A stretch of DNA of 64,000 bases from Wandonia haliotis (GCF_039523435.1 NZ_BAAAFH010000003.1:744001-808000); one strand, 5' to 3'; shown: positions 1 through 7,568, numbered from the stretch's first letter. Notes: a model not told the origin generated them from the letters alone. Numbers and translations are program-made.

Positions 1-2
1 AT

Positions 3-98
3 GTAAGTTGGTGGTCATGGGGTAGTCAACAAACACCCATTAAAATGACAAAAGATCAATTGTATAATTCGACATATTTTTATGGATCCTTTGAATAA
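3..98 (+). CDS. C-terminal fragment of a probable toxin tip (5' end outside window)
   Basis: An open frame enters from the window edge and ends at TAA 96-98, giving 31 residues that end in YFYGSFE. It is followed after 6 nt by the ATG of a lipoprotein gene. The same arrangement, a C-terminal protein tail followed immediately by a small lipoprotein, recurs many times in the next 18 kb. I therefore read it as the end of a polymorphic toxin or toxin tip. No catalytic motif is visible in this short piece, so the function is inferred from context only. Confidence 0.45.
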   Translation, partial: VSWWSWGSQQTPIKMTKDQLYNSTYFYGSFE

Positions 99-104
99 TC
101 TCCT

Positions 105-668
105 ATGAAGAAATTAATTTATATACTCCTTTCATTGGCTCTATTAACTTTTTTTGGTTGTGTATTTCTATTTAAAAGTGTGGAGGATAAATATTTGATT
201 TCCAAAATTGAGCTAAGAAAAGTGCAACTCATACAAGTTGGTGAAAATTTAAAAGTTGTAAATTATTCTGCTTCTAATGAATTTGTTCGATCAGGTATAG
301 GCATTACCCTAACCAAAAAATTTGTATCCGATGAAGAGTCTCCAAAACAATTAATATTTACATCGCAAGAACCTGGTATTAATGGACTGTTAAATTCAAG
401 ACAGTTAGATAGCATTGGAATATACCTTGGAGGCACAGCAATAATGGAAAATATTTTTTGCTTTAATATTAACACTCAAGATCCGGAAGATTTAAATTTT
501 AATGGAGAAGGCGTTTCATTTAATGAAGTAGTGAAGATGATGAAAAATAACGACCGAACGTTAAGTGGTATTCGCCTTAATAAGGTTGAAAAGTATTTTT
601 GGATTTCAGATGAGGATTCTACAACAATCGAATTAATGAAATTTAAAGACTTGAAATCAAACAAATAA
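105..668 (+). CDS. Putative immunity lipoprotein
   Basis: 187 aa. A lysine-start signal peptide with hydrophobic core ends in the lipobox-like TFFGC near residue 19, so the mature protein should be a periplasm- or surface-facing lipoprotein. I recognise no family. It follows the toxin-like tail ending at 98 and is followed 14 nt after its stop by the first GGTAGTGT junction repeat at 683. By position it is a candidate immunity protein against an envelope-acting toxin, but that role is inferred. Confidence 0.55.
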   Translation: MKKLIYILLSLALLTFFGCVFLFKSVEDKYLISKIELRKVQLIQVGENLKVVNYSASNEFVRSGIGITLTKKFVSDEESPKQLIFTSQEPGINGLLNSRQLDSIGIYLGGTAIMENIFCFNINTQDPEDLNFNGEGVSFNEVVKMMKNNDRTLSGIRLNKVEKYFWISDEDSTTIELMKFKDLKSNK

Positions 669-682
669 TACCTAAGCGGTAG

Positions 683-779
683 GGTAGTGTACCAGATTTA
701 TTGGTAGTGTAACAAACTTGCACCTAGGTTTATTTTATAGGTGTAATTAATGGTAGTGTATCAAACTATCACCTGACGA
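683..779 (+). repeat. Three consecutive GGTAGTGT junction repeats
   Basis: Copies start at 683, 703 and 752, all in the same orientation and 20-49 bp apart. The first continues CCAGATTTATTG; the second and third continue into ACAAACTTGCACCT and TCAAACTATCACCTGACG. The first resembles the ends of IS1-family elements (E. coli IS1 ends have GGTAATG and TTATTGAT). Three ends stacked head to tail with almost nothing between them suggest repeated insertion or deletion at one point. Confidence 0.7.
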
Positions 780-785
780 CTGGGA

Positions 786-941
786 ATGATTAAAGACTAC
801 CGACATATTGGAGGACGAACGTATTCTACCTCGGGACCGGGAGGAGGAGCGCCTCCGGCTATGACGTACTACTCGTGGGACGGTGTCCCCAAAGAGACGC
901 GGGGAGAAAAGTTCTTTGAATTAGGTAGTGTACTCAATTAG
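786..941 (+). pseudogene. GC-rich orphan coding fragment, possibly toxin core 3' end
   Basis: The frame from ATG 786 to TAG 939-941 gives 51 residues containing YSTSGPGGGAPPAM and YYSWDGVPKETRGEKFFEL. It is clearly GC-richer than the surrounding DNA and lies between two junction repeats (752 and 924). The last residues are read from the 924 junction repeat itself. The composition and lack of context suggest a displaced piece of a larger gene, perhaps the conserved part upstream of the variable toxin tips. Neither the start nor the parent protein can be confirmed here. Confidence 0.4.
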
Positions 942-1079
942 TTGGTAACACACAGTTTAGTGTTTAAATTATTGATTTTCATTGTTTTTATTTTGGGAAA
1001 ATAGTTAAATCGGGTGAGGGATAACCTTCACCCGATTTTTTTTGAGTAGTTTGAGTGTCTTCAACTCAGTAAATAGATC
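924..1079 (+). repeat. IS1-like upstream segment, copy 1 (with terminator hairpin)
   Basis: Starts with GGTAGTGTACTCAATTAG at 924 and runs about 156 bp to the 10-N gap at 1080. The same segment recurs almost identically at 1375-1530. It contains a strong hairpin with T tract at 1008-1041. A second, similar end sequence (CTCAATTAGTTGGTAAG) lies directly upstream of the transposase start at 1107. Confidence 0.7.
1008..1043 (+). terminator. Intrinsic terminator within IS1-like segment, copy 1
   Basis: Stem AATCGGGTGA with TTCACCCGATT around a short loop, followed by eight T. It would stop transcription entering the transposase gene from outside. An identical hairpin is at 1459-1494. Confidence 0.75.
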
Positions 1080-1089
1080 NNNNNNNNNN
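1080..1089. other. Assembly gap (10 N)
   Basis: Ten N lie between two almost identical IS1-like segments. This is typical of a scaffold join across a repeat, so the order and number of copies here are not reliable. Confidence 0.95.
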
Positions 1090-1106
1090 CTCAATTAGTT
1101 GGTAAG

Positions 1107-1379
1107 ATGAAATGTAGACATTGTAACAGTTCAAATACAATAAAGTATGGATATCAACAGAATGGAAAAGTAAGACATCATTGTAAGAGTTGTTTTCGTT
1201 ATTTTCAGGAAAGTTATCGATATCAGTCTTCTATTACAGAGGATAAAGCGATCATCGTTCTTACGAAGGAAAGTTGCGGTATTCGCAGCATTTCACGGAT
1301 TTTAAATATTTCTTCATCTACAGTTATTCGTCGGACTAAGAAAATAGCGAATGGTCTTGCCCGACCTTATCCCGGGTAG
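1107..1379 (+). pseudogene. IS1-family transposase, truncated copy
   Basis: 90 aa matching the N-terminal zinc-finger and HTH part of an IS1-type transposase: MKCRHC followed by HHCKSC (a CxxC pair), then a helix-turn-helix region (SISRILNISSSTVIRR). The reading frame breaks after RPYP, exactly where another GGTAGTGT repeat begins at 1375, so the DDE part is missing. The next copy (1557) is nearly identical at the nucleotide level. The truncation may be real (nested insertion) or a scaffolding artefact next to the 10-N gap. Confidence 0.8.
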
Positions 1380-1530
1380 TGTACTCAATTAGTTGGTAAC
1401 ACACTGTTTAGTGTTTAAATTATTGATTTTCATTATTTTTATTTTGGAAAAATAGTTAAATCGGGTGAGGGATAACCTTCACCCGATTTTTTTTGAGTAG
1501 TTTGAGTGTCTTCAACTCAGTAAATAGATC
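1375..1530 (+). repeat. IS1-like upstream segment, copy 2
   Basis: Near-identical to 924-1079. It begins with GGTAGTGTACTCAATTAG, contains the same terminator hairpin (1459-1494), and is followed at 1532 by a second end-like sequence ATAGTGTATTCAATTAG that abuts the transposase start at 1557. The pair of similar ends about 155 bp apart is direct, not inverted. Confidence 0.7.
1459..1498 (+). terminator. Intrinsic terminator within IS1-like segment, copy 2
   Basis: Same stem (AATCGGGTGA with TTCACCCGATT) and T tract as at 1008-1043. Confidence 0.75.
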
Positions 1531-1556
1531 TATAGTGTATTCAATTAGTTGGTAAG

Positions 1557-2246
1557 ATGAAATGTAGACATTGTAACAGTTCAAATACAATAAAGTATGG
1601 ACATCAACAGAATGGAAAAGTAAGACATCATTGTAAGAGTTGTTTTCGTTATTTTCAGGAAAGTTATCGATATCAGTCTTCTATTACAGAGGATAAAGCG
1701 ATCATCGTTCTTACGAAGGAAAGTTGCGGTATTCGCAGCATTTCACGGATTTTAAATATTTCTTCATCTACAGTTATTCGTCGGACTAAGAAAATAGCGA
1801 ATGGTCTTGCCCGACCTTATCCCATTGTAAAAGGCAACTGTTACGAAGTAGACGAATTGTTCACTTATGTAGGCCATAAAAAGAATCGAATTTNNNNNNN
1901 NNNNNNNNNNNNNNNNNNNNNNNNNNNNNNNNNNNNNNNNNNNNNNNNNNNNNNNNNNNNNNNNNNNNNNNNNNNNNNNNNNNNNNNNNNNNNNNNNNNN
2001 NNNNNNNNNNNNNNNNNNNNNNNNNNNNNNNNNNNNNNNNNNNNNNNNNNNNNNNNNNNNNNNNNNNNNNNNNNNNNNNNNNNNNNNNNNNNNNNNNNNN
2101 NNNNNNNNNNNNNNNNNNNNNNNTCTGTCGAGCGAAAGAACCTGACATTACGAACTCACGTAAAGCGATTAAACAGAAGAATAATTTGTTACTCAAAATC
2201 ACTTCTTACATTAAGTGCAATTATGAGGATTTATTTCTGGGGATAA
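1557..2246 (+). mobile_element. IS1-family transposase, single-frame copy with 230-N gap
   Basis: One continuous frame of 229 codons, about a third of them N (1894-2123). The N-terminus has the CxxC...CxxC zinc finger (CRHC, CKSC) and HTH. The middle has the IS1 DDE signature VDELFTYVGHKKNR, and after the gap comes VERKNLTLRTHVKRLNRR, the Glu-containing block of the catalytic domain. It resembles IS1 subgroups whose transposase is one uninterrupted frame rather than InsA/InsB with a frameshift. Whether the element is active cannot be judged across the gap. No inverted right end was recognised. Confidence 0.85.
1894..2123. other. Assembly gap (230 N)
   Basis: Run of N inside the IS1-type transposase; the flanking sequence is in frame on both sides. 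Probably a collapsed or unresolved repeat. Confidence 0.95.
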
Positions 2247-2270
2247 ATCCTTTTCTTCCAAGAAAAAAGG

Positions 2271-2365
2271 ATGAAAAATAACCCGTATTTTCTTCGTGAA
2301 AAAACAGGTTGACAACTCTGTTTTTCAATGGATTTTGCTTATTTTTATTCTGCAAAACGGGGAAA
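2271..2365 (+). repeat. 95-bp block downstream of IS1 transposase (copy 1 of 2)
   Basis: From ATGAAAAATA to GGGGAAA. The block is nearly identical to 8275-8367, where it also follows an IS1-type transposase stop. It contains AACAGGTTGACAACTCTG. Beyond it the two loci diverge into different toxin-tip sequences, so it marks either the right part of the element or a shared recombination flank. Confidence 0.7.
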
Positions 2366-2893
2366 GTTCTTAAAGATTTACACACAATCCTAGGTTCAGT
2401 TAGAGGGAGTGGAATGGGGTCCGGGTTATCAGTTGTTGGCAAGGTTAAAGAGGGACTTAAAGTTCAAAAATCGATTACAAAAGTGATGGGGAAGGGTTAT
2501 GAATCCTTAGAAGAAGTAACCGTACCAATTAAAAACACAGAGCTGCTGAATAAGCTAAATACTACTCCAAAAGGGGATTGGGTAAAAGTTTATGAGGCTG
2601 GTATTCAGGATGGAATTATAAAAAGTAAAGTGATAGGAAGCGGATTAGAAGCTGTATTTAAGGAAGTGTATGAATTACTGGAGGAAATGGAAGATAAAAG
2701 TGGTTCAACCAGGTCGGTTGGAGAGGGGACAGGTCAGATAGATTATTCTTGGGATACAAAGTCTATTGATGAAGATGGAAACGAATGGCATATAAATTCT
2801 AAAACTAAAGATACGATTTATGGTTATCCTAAAAAAGTTGAGGGAGTGGGGAAATCTCCAATTCTTAAATGCAAGCCATGTGAGGAAGGTTAA
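2309..2893 (+). pseudogene. Toxin-tip fragment fused behind IS1 element
   Basis: 194-codon frame whose first ~25 residues are read from the IS1-flanking block and so are unlikely to be native. The rest includes a glycine-rich GSVRGSGMGSGLSVVG, a charged helical part, the linker GSTRSVGEGTG, and a C-terminal domain ending in GKSPILKCKPCEEG. The linker GSTRSVGEGTG recurs in the different tip at 3646-3960, so it is a shared module between tips. No catalytic motif was recognised. The stop at 2891-2893 overlaps the start of the following lipoprotein gene, as in toxin/immunity pairs. Confidence 0.5.
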
Positions 2894-3638
2894 TTTGGTT
2901 AAAGTACCACTCTTGGTTTTTCTTTTTTTTCTTTTATCAAATTGTAAAAATGAGAAAGATGAGGGGGAGGTAGCTGATTATAAAGAGAGTACTGAATTAT
3001 CTGATTCTTCTTTAGGAGAAATTAATTCAATTTTTTCAGACATAGAGATAGGAGGTAGAATATATAAATTCGATAAGGGAAGTCTCATAACTCCAAAATT
3101 TAATACTAATTTTATTGTTGATTCTGATACAATGAATTTTATTTATTTGAAGCTATACGAAGAATCAGATAGTATAGTTCTTGGAGTAAACAAGCTTCTT
3201 TGCTACGCAACCATATTACCAGAATTTGAGGGTTATTATTACCCCAACCAAAGTGTTATATACCCTCATAATTTTCGCTTCCTCAACGAGGAAGGTTTTC
3301 ATTTAAATATTAATTGTTCTAATGAAAAGGATGAGAAATTCCGAGAAGTTGGTTACGATAAGAATTTACTTGGCATTTGGACAGTTGACTCTATTAATCC
3401 GTACCATAAAGAATATAAGAGTGATTTAGATTTGAAAACGTTAACGTTTTCAAGAGAAAATGTATTATTAAACGATACAATATCAAGTGGCTATCGTCAT
3501 TCTGGTTTTGCCTTGCTAGTAGAAGGATTTCCTTACGATTTTCATAAAGTTTTGGTGAATAATGAAAAAATGATCCTAATTAACACTTTTAAAGATTCTT
3601 ATGAAGTGTTTTATTTTTCAAAATCAGCTTCGCGGTAG
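2880..3638 (+). CDS. Putative immunity lipoprotein (GTG start)
   Basis: The longer frame opens at 2820, but the signal peptide VNLVKVPLLVFLFFLLSNC, with a lipobox ending in Cys, starts just after GTG 2880, which overlaps the end of the upstream tip by 14 nt. I therefore choose 2880; TTG 2895 is an alternative. The mature part (about 230 aa) is acidic and of unknown family. The stop is followed at 3641 by a junction repeat. The translational overlap with the tip suggests a cognate immunity protein. Confidence 0.55.
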   Translation: MRKVNLVKVPLLVFLFFLLSNCKNEKDEGEVADYKESTELSDSSLGEINSIFSDIEIGGRIYKFDKGSLITPKFNTNFIVDSDTMNFIYLKLYEESDSIVLGVNKLLCYATILPEFEGYYYPNQSVIYPHNFRFLNEEGFHLNINCSNEKDEKFREVGYDKNLLGIWTVDSINPYHKEYKSDLDLKTLTFSRENVLLNDTISSGYRHSGFALLVEGFPYDFHKVLVNNEKMILINTFKDSYEVFYFSKSASR

Positions 3639-3640
3639 TT

Positions 3641-3663
3641 GGTAGTGTACTATATTTATTGAT
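3641..3663 (+). repeat. GGTAGTGT junction repeat
   Basis: GGTAGTGTACTATATTTATT followed by GAT, which matches the ATATTTATTGAT form also seen at 10319. It starts 3 nt after the stop of the preceding lipoprotein gene and runs straight into the next toxin-tip frame (TAG TGT ACT ATA TTT ATT GAT). Confidence 0.7.
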
Positions 3664-3960
3664 GAAAGGACAGGTACTAAAGTTGCGTTTCAGGTAGAAA
3701 ATGCAATTTCCACTCAAGTTATTACTAACAGTGTAACCGTAATTGGTTCAACCAGGTCGGTTGGAGAAGGGACTGGACTAGGGACAGATAGTGCCAATAA
3801 TAGAGGAGGCGAAAATATTTTAAATAGTGATACTACTATACAAATAAACCAATTCGAACGAAATGGAGCATATACTTTGAATCATATTAAGGATACTACT
3901 GTTAAGAAGTCAGATGTTGAAAAAATAAATCAAAACAGAGAATATAAAAATGATAGATAG
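3646..3960 (+). pseudogene. Toxin-tip fragment (IDERTG / GSTRSVGEGTG type)
   Basis: Open frame after the in-frame TAG of the junction repeat. It starts TIFIDERTGTKVAFQVENA, then STQV and GSTRSVGEGTG, and ends NREYKNDR with TAG 3958-3960. The first ~30 residues are nearly identical to the tip at 10324, while the remainder is different, showing modular exchange. There is no start codon or RBS, so it is probably a silent 3' end of a toxin gene. Its stop overlaps the ATG of the next lipoprotein by 11 nt. Confidence 0.6.
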
Positions 3961-4456
3961 ATTAGGGTTTTTTAAACGTTTTTTATGTTTTACAATCATG
4001 GTTTTTCTTTTGAACTCTTGTTCAGATGAGAGTAGTGACACTTTGAAAATGAAACATCTTGAAAATGAGAATTTATATCTAAAATCACAGCTAAAAGAAA
4101 TTAAATTAAAATTTAATAATGAAGTTATAAATCCAATTATTATTGAGAATAATTATGGAGAAGTAATAACGGATAAGGTAAGTTTTGCCGCTTTTTTAGC
4201 TTATGATAGACCGGAATTGATTGATTCGATTGAATTTAACTTGTACAAGCTAGATACTACTAGTATGGAATTATCTAGGGAAAGAACAATTAAAAAGAAA
4301 CATATCTTTAAGCAAGATTATATTGATGTTATAGATGTTGAGTTTGAAAATCTCAATGCTGGACAATATTATGTGAAAGGTTGCTTCTATGTTCGTGATA
4401 AAATAGGAGATGTCCGTATTTTAGAATTTAGGAGGAAATTTACGGTTAATGGGTAG
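3950..4456 (+). CDS. Putative immunity lipoprotein with coiled coil (family A)
   Basis: 168 aa. The signal peptide ends in the lipobox LLNSC near residue 24, followed by a short coiled coil (LENENLYLKSQLKEIKLKF) and a beta-rich domain. The gene at 5275 encodes a protein of exactly the same length and architecture, so the two look like paralogues. The ATG lies inside the end of the upstream tip (11-nt overlap), arguing for translational coupling. The stop codon TAG is part of the next GGTAGTGT repeat. The immunity role is inferred. Confidence 0.6.
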   Translation: MIDRLGFFKRFLCFTIMVFLLNSCSDESSDTLKMKHLENENLYLKSQLKEIKLKFNNEVINPIIIENNYGEVITDKVSFAAFLAYDRPELIDSIEFNLYKLDTTSMELSRERTIKKKHIFKQDYIDVIDVEFENLNAGQYYVKGCFYVRDKIGDVRILEFRRKFTVNG

Positions 4457-4500
4457 TGTGCCAGATTTGGTAGTGTCTTAAACTTGCACCTGATGGTACA
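4452..4500 (+). repeat. Two adjacent GGTAGTGT junction repeats
   Basis: Copies at 4452 and 4469. The first contains the stop codon of the preceding gene (GGG TAG TGT). The second continues CTTAAACTTGCACCTGATGG into the next tip. Confidence 0.7.
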
Positions 4501-4581
4501 TATAGAATGCAGGTCGATTCTTCAGATGCAGGAAGGTATCCGAATAACAATAATTCTAGAAAAATAGCTAATGACAATTAA
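4474..4581 (+). pseudogene. Toxin-tip fragment (CLKLAPDG tail)
   Basis: Frame beginning in the junction repeat (TGT CTT AAA CTT GCA CCT GAT) and ending at TAA 4579-4581. It contains LAPDGTYRMQVDSSDAG and ends SRKIANDN. Similar CxKLxPD openings are read at other junctions (for example 752, 11084 and 13354). There is no start codon. The last codons overlap the ATG of the next gene by 11 nt, the same overlap length as at 3950. Confidence 0.5.
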
Positions 4582-5245
4582 TTCAATATCTACAGTAGCA
4601 TTTTTATTTTTTTCTACTTGCTTGGTATTATTCAATACAGCGTGTACGAATAATTCTGATCAAAAATCGAAAGAAACTATTGAGAATTTAGCATCAGATT
4701 CAGTTGAACTACCGAAGCTTGATTCGAACCAAATAAGGCGAGTGGAAAAGACTTTTTATAGATCTGGAAAACTTAAGCAGATTGCATTTTTTGAGAGAAA
4801 TCAATTAGTAGGTTATGTGAAAAGTTTTGATTCATTGGGAAGATTGGTAAGAGAATCCAGATATGGTTGGACTAATGAAATGAAAAATTCATTGGTTGAA
4901 AATATCGTATACGATAGTCTAAAAAATATTAACTATACTAAATCTTTTTTCTTATCGACCATCCCAGAATCAGTAAATGATACTATTTATTTTTTAGCTA
5001 AAGAGACAAAGAAGATAGATTTAAAAGTTAAGTTCTATGATCCTAACTTACTATCTTCAAGGATTATTGTTAAATATGACAATCATAGTGATACGCTAAA
5101 CTTACGTAAAGGTGAATGGAAAACATATACTTTTTTTGAGTTAAAGAAAGCTGTTACAGATATTCATTTTAGTGTTGAAGTGAAAAAAAGTGACAGTTTA
5201 ATTAGTATTCATGAATCAAAAAGGGTCTTAAAAATGGGCTATTAG
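4571..5245 (+). CDS. YwqK-like (MORN_2-type) lipoprotein, putative immunity/antitoxin
   Basis: 224 aa. The signal peptide ends in a lipobox-like FNTACTNN. Residues ~55-90 read EKTFYRSGKLKQIAFFERN then YVKSFDSLGRLVRESRYG, two repeats of the short Y-x-x-G-K-L/G-R-L type found in MORN_2 (YwqK-family antitoxin) proteins. The rest is beta-rich and unknown. It overlaps the upstream tip by 11 nt. Membership of the repeat family is moderately certain from the motif; neutralisation of the upstream toxin is inferred. Confidence 0.6.
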   Translation: MTINSISTVAFLFFSTCLVLFNTACTNNSDQKSKETIENLASDSVELPKLDSNQIRRVEKTFYRSGKLKQIAFFERNQLVGYVKSFDSLGRLVRESRYGWTNEMKNSLVENIVYDSLKNINYTKSFFLSTIPESVNDTIYFLAKETKKIDLKVKFYDPNLLSSRIIVKYDNHSDTLNLRKGEWKTYTFFELKKAVTDIHFSVEVKKSDSLISIHESKRVLKMGY

Positions 5246-5274
5246 TGTCATACTGTAAACTCTAATGATTAGTT

Positions 5275-5781
5275 ATGAAAGTAGCAGGAAAACCTTTGTT
5301 TTTCATATTAGCGACTATGTTATACATTTTAGGTTGCTCTAGTGTTGATTCTGAAGACTTAACATTAAAACTAGAGTTATTAAAGGACCAAAATGAAGTA
5401 TTGAAACGAGAAAATGATAGTTTGAAATTTGTTTTGAATTCTGAAATTTTCTCTCCAGTTGTTTTCGCTAACAGGTATAATGGATTTGGGACAACCAGTA
5501 ATGAACTTGAATTTATCGTATCGTTATCGTATTTCCGAAAAAACTTAATTAACGCTATCGCATTTGATGTTTTCTCAAGTGAAGACTCTTTAGAATATGC
5601 TTTGTTTGAGAATAAAGAATTACTTAGCAAAAAAATCTCTCCAGATAGCTTTGATGGTGTTTTTATTTTTGAGTCAAAAGATTATTTGGAAGGTGATAAT
5701 TATTTTGGTGGAGTGTTCTCGGTTAACTCGGATACTACAAAAGAAATACCATTTAGGTTTAAGTTCAATTATAAAAAGTAG
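5275..5781 (+). CDS. Putative immunity lipoprotein with coiled coil (family A paralogue)
   Basis: 168 aa with a signal peptide and lipobox YILGCSS near residue 21, then a coiled coil (LELLKDQNEVLKRENDSLKF) and a beta-rich domain with GxxYF near the end. It is a paralogue of the protein at 3950 by length, order of parts and similar coiled-coil/NSEIFSPVVF segments. No tip is recognisable between 5245 and 5275. A degenerate junction (GGTAGTT) follows its stop at 5781. Confidence 0.6.
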   Translation: MKVAGKPLFFILATMLYILGCSSVDSEDLTLKLELLKDQNEVLKRENDSLKFVLNSEIFSPVVFANRYNGFGTTSNELEFIVSLSYFRKNLINAIAFDVFSSEDSLEYALFENKELLSKKISPDSFDGVFIFESKDYLEGDNYFGGVFSVNSDTTKEIPFRFKFNYKK

Positions 5782-5795
5782 GTAGTTAAAAAAAT

Positions 5796-6272
5796 ATGAA
5801 AATCTTACAGTATTATTTCAAAAAACTTCTTTCTGGAGTTTTATTTGTTCATTTGGGTTATTCTTTAACCCCATTAGTTAATTCTAAACTTAGACTTTTC
5901 ATTGAACATGGATATGAAAGTGATTTATTCACTTCCAATGACTTAAATACCATGTTGAGCATCACTTTTTATATGCCTTTAGTGTTTTTATTTGTGTTTT
6001 TTTTAATAGATGTAATACGAAAACGTATAAAGAGGGAGAAACTAATTCACTCAATTATGATATTCTTATTGTTATTAATTACATTAAGATTTTATTTTAA
6101 TACGAAGTTTACCAATATTGTTTTTAGGTGGTTTGACCAATTATTTGACAATATAGTAATTAGCCGAATTATTTTATCCGTTTTTATAATTGCTTTCTTT
6201 CTTTTTTTGTACTGCAAATCCAACATGGCAGCATCCAATACTTCTAAAGAAAACAGGCAAAAAAACCCTTAG
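5796..6272 (+). CDS. Putative immunity membrane protein (four helices)
   Basis: 158 aa with about four hydrophobic segments (near residues 12-28, 50-72, 82-100 and 122-142) and a basic tail. No family was recognised. Polytopic immunity proteins are known for pore-forming or membrane-acting toxins, which would fit, but no cognate tip is visible directly upstream. The stop codon TAG begins a GGTAATGT junction variant at 6272. Confidence 0.5.
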   Translation: MKILQYYFKKLLSGVLFVHLGYSLTPLVNSKLRLFIEHGYESDLFTSNDLNTMLSITFYMPLVFLFVFFLIDVIRKRIKREKLIHSIMIFLLLLITLRFYFNTKFTNIVFRWFDQLFDNIVISRIILSVFIIAFFLFLYCKSNMAASNTSKENRQKNP

Positions 6273-6380
6273 GTAATGTACCATGGCAACATCCCAGACT
6301 TTCTCAGACTTGTCCGACAGTATAGGCGGGAAAGCACTTCGAATTTTCGTAACTATTTGAAAAATTAAACAACTTGAAAA
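6272..6380 (+). repeat. Junction repeat variant plus 95-bp repeat (copy 1 of 2)
   Basis: GGTAATGTACCATGGCAAC, then a block running from about 6290 (GACTTTCTCAGACTTGTCC to ACTATTTGAAAAATT). The block recurs at 8866-8957 with scattered differences. In one frame both copies read SDLS(D/E)SIGG before frame breaks, so the block may be a decayed coding piece shared by two tips. Confidence 0.6.
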
Positions 6381-6852
6381 ATCAAATCAATTATATTCGA
6401 TCGTAAAAATCAATGTACCCATTAATGAGAGGACAGGTCAAGCAAGAGCAGATTTAAGTACAGGTGCAATTGTTGCTGAGTATTTAGACGAAGGTAATTT
6501 GGCTCATGAATTAAAACATTTATATCAATTTGAAATTGGTACATTAAGTTTTGATAAAGAAACTGGAGGAGCAGGTTATTTATATGATGCAACTGATGAA
6601 ATTGAAGCTTATAATCGACAATCTTATTATATTGGAATGGTGAGAATTAGAAATATGACAGCGGCAGATATTAGAAATTTAAACCCTGCTTATTCAAACT
6701 TGAAAGATGGTCCATTGAATAAATACTCAAGACTTCAAAAAATATTTGAAGGAACTCCAGAGGGGGACGCTTGGTTAAAAACTTTAAGTGAAGAAAAGAG
6801 GAAATTACAATTCTTAGGTTCGGGTGTCGATAAATTAGACTTAGTAAGATGA
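6361..6852 (+). CDS. Metallopeptidase-like toxin tip (HELKH), truncated
   Basis: 163 codons from just after an in-frame TGA (6358) to TGA 6850-6852; ATG 6499 is only an internal Met. It contains the linker VPINERTG (compare IDERTG in other tips), then the zincin motif HELKH within LAHELKHLYQFE, and DEIEAYNRQ about 30 residues later, whose Glu could be the third zinc ligand. This layout fits the zinc-peptidase domains used as C-terminal toxins in polymorphic toxin systems. The N-terminal delivery part is missing, so it is a displaced tip. Its stop overlaps the next lipoprotein start (ATGA). Confidence 0.65.
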   Translation, partial: KIKQLEKSNQLYSIVKINVPINERTGQARADLSTGAIVAEYLDEGNLAHELKHLYQFEIGTLSFDKETGGAGYLYDATDEIEAYNRQSYYIGMVRIRNMTAADIRNLNPAYSNLKDGPLNKYSRLQKIFEGTPEGDAWLKTLSEEKRKLQFLGSGVDKLDLVR

Positions 6853-7433
6853 AAAATTTAATACGATTATTTTTATTTAGTTCTCTAATGTATGGTTGCG
6901 CAAGTATAATATATAAAGAGAAAAAAACTAAACAATCTAATGAAATTCATTGTAAAAATGGAAAAATTGTTTTTGATTTTAATGGAAATGGAACTTACAT
7001 ACCTAATGATTTGGTTTTGAGAGATATAGTTAGTTTAACGACTTTTATTATTGGAGATAGTTTGGTTGTACAAAGTGAATATAGCAATTCTAAATTACCG
7101 ATAATTTTTAATTTAAAAGGGAATATTTTGTCGAGTGATTCGATACAAATAATTGTTAAATCTAAGAATTTCTCGAAAGGATTTTTAAATATCAAAGCGG
7201 TATATAAAAATGATGAAGAATATGATTTTTCATTCATAGGGCATTCAGGTAAAATTTCAACAAACGAATTAAGTTATTTACAAATAAGAATATTTAATGC
7301 AACTAGTGACTTAATATATTTGAATTCAAGTGATTTGAAAGATACATTAGAGATGCATATCGATTATTTAGATTTAAAGGATATAGAAAGATATACTTTT
7401 TTTGAGAATGAATATTTCTATAGGGGTAGGTAG
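6849..7433 (+). CDS. Putative immunity lipoprotein for the HELKH tip
   Basis: 194 aa. The signal peptide MKNLIRLFLFSSLMYGCAS has a clear lipobox (MYGC) at residue ~17. The mature domain is beta-rich and lacks a recognised family. ATG overlaps the toxin stop by 4 nt, so it is the natural immunity candidate for the metallopeptidase tip, and its lipoprotein signal suggests the toxin works in the periplasm. The stop codon TAG is inside the next junction repeat (GG TAG TGT, 7429). Confidence 0.6.
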   Translation: MKNLIRLFLFSSLMYGCASIIYKEKKTKQSNEIHCKNGKIVFDFNGNGTYIPNDLVLRDIVSLTTFIIGDSLVVQSEYSNSKLPIIFNLKGNILSSDSIQIIVKSKNFSKGFLNIKAVYKNDEEYDFSFIGHSGKISTNELSYLQIRIFNATSDLIYLNSSDLKDTLEMHIDYLDLKDIERYTFFENEYFYRGR

Positions 7434-7568
7434 TGTATCAAATGTGTTGATAACAAGAAAATAAAACTTCAATCGACTGATTATCAATAAATATTGAAAG
7501 GTGGTTCGTTAAAAATGAGTGGATACTCCTGTAGGAACAATAGATTTGAGGTCAAAAAAGGATCTTAG
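7429..7568 (+). repeat. Junction repeat and IS1-like upstream segment (second type)
   Basis: GGTAGTGTATCAAATGTGTT then GATAAC, followed by ~120 bp without a gene. A second copy of the same variant (GTGTATCAAATGTGTTGATG) lies at 7588, where the transposase frame begins. This reproduces the paired direct ends, ~150 bp apart, seen at 1375/1532, but with a different sequence variant. Confidence 0.65.

Noticed and set aside
2820..2879. Upstream extension of the lipoprotein gene to 2820
   Set aside because: It would overlap the toxin tip over 74 nt and place 20 residues before a clean lipoprotein signal; GTG 2880 fits better.
6499..6501. ATG 6499 as the start of the HELKH protein
   Set aside because: The frame continues upstream through VPINERTG, a segment shared with other tips, so this Met is internal to a truncated protein.
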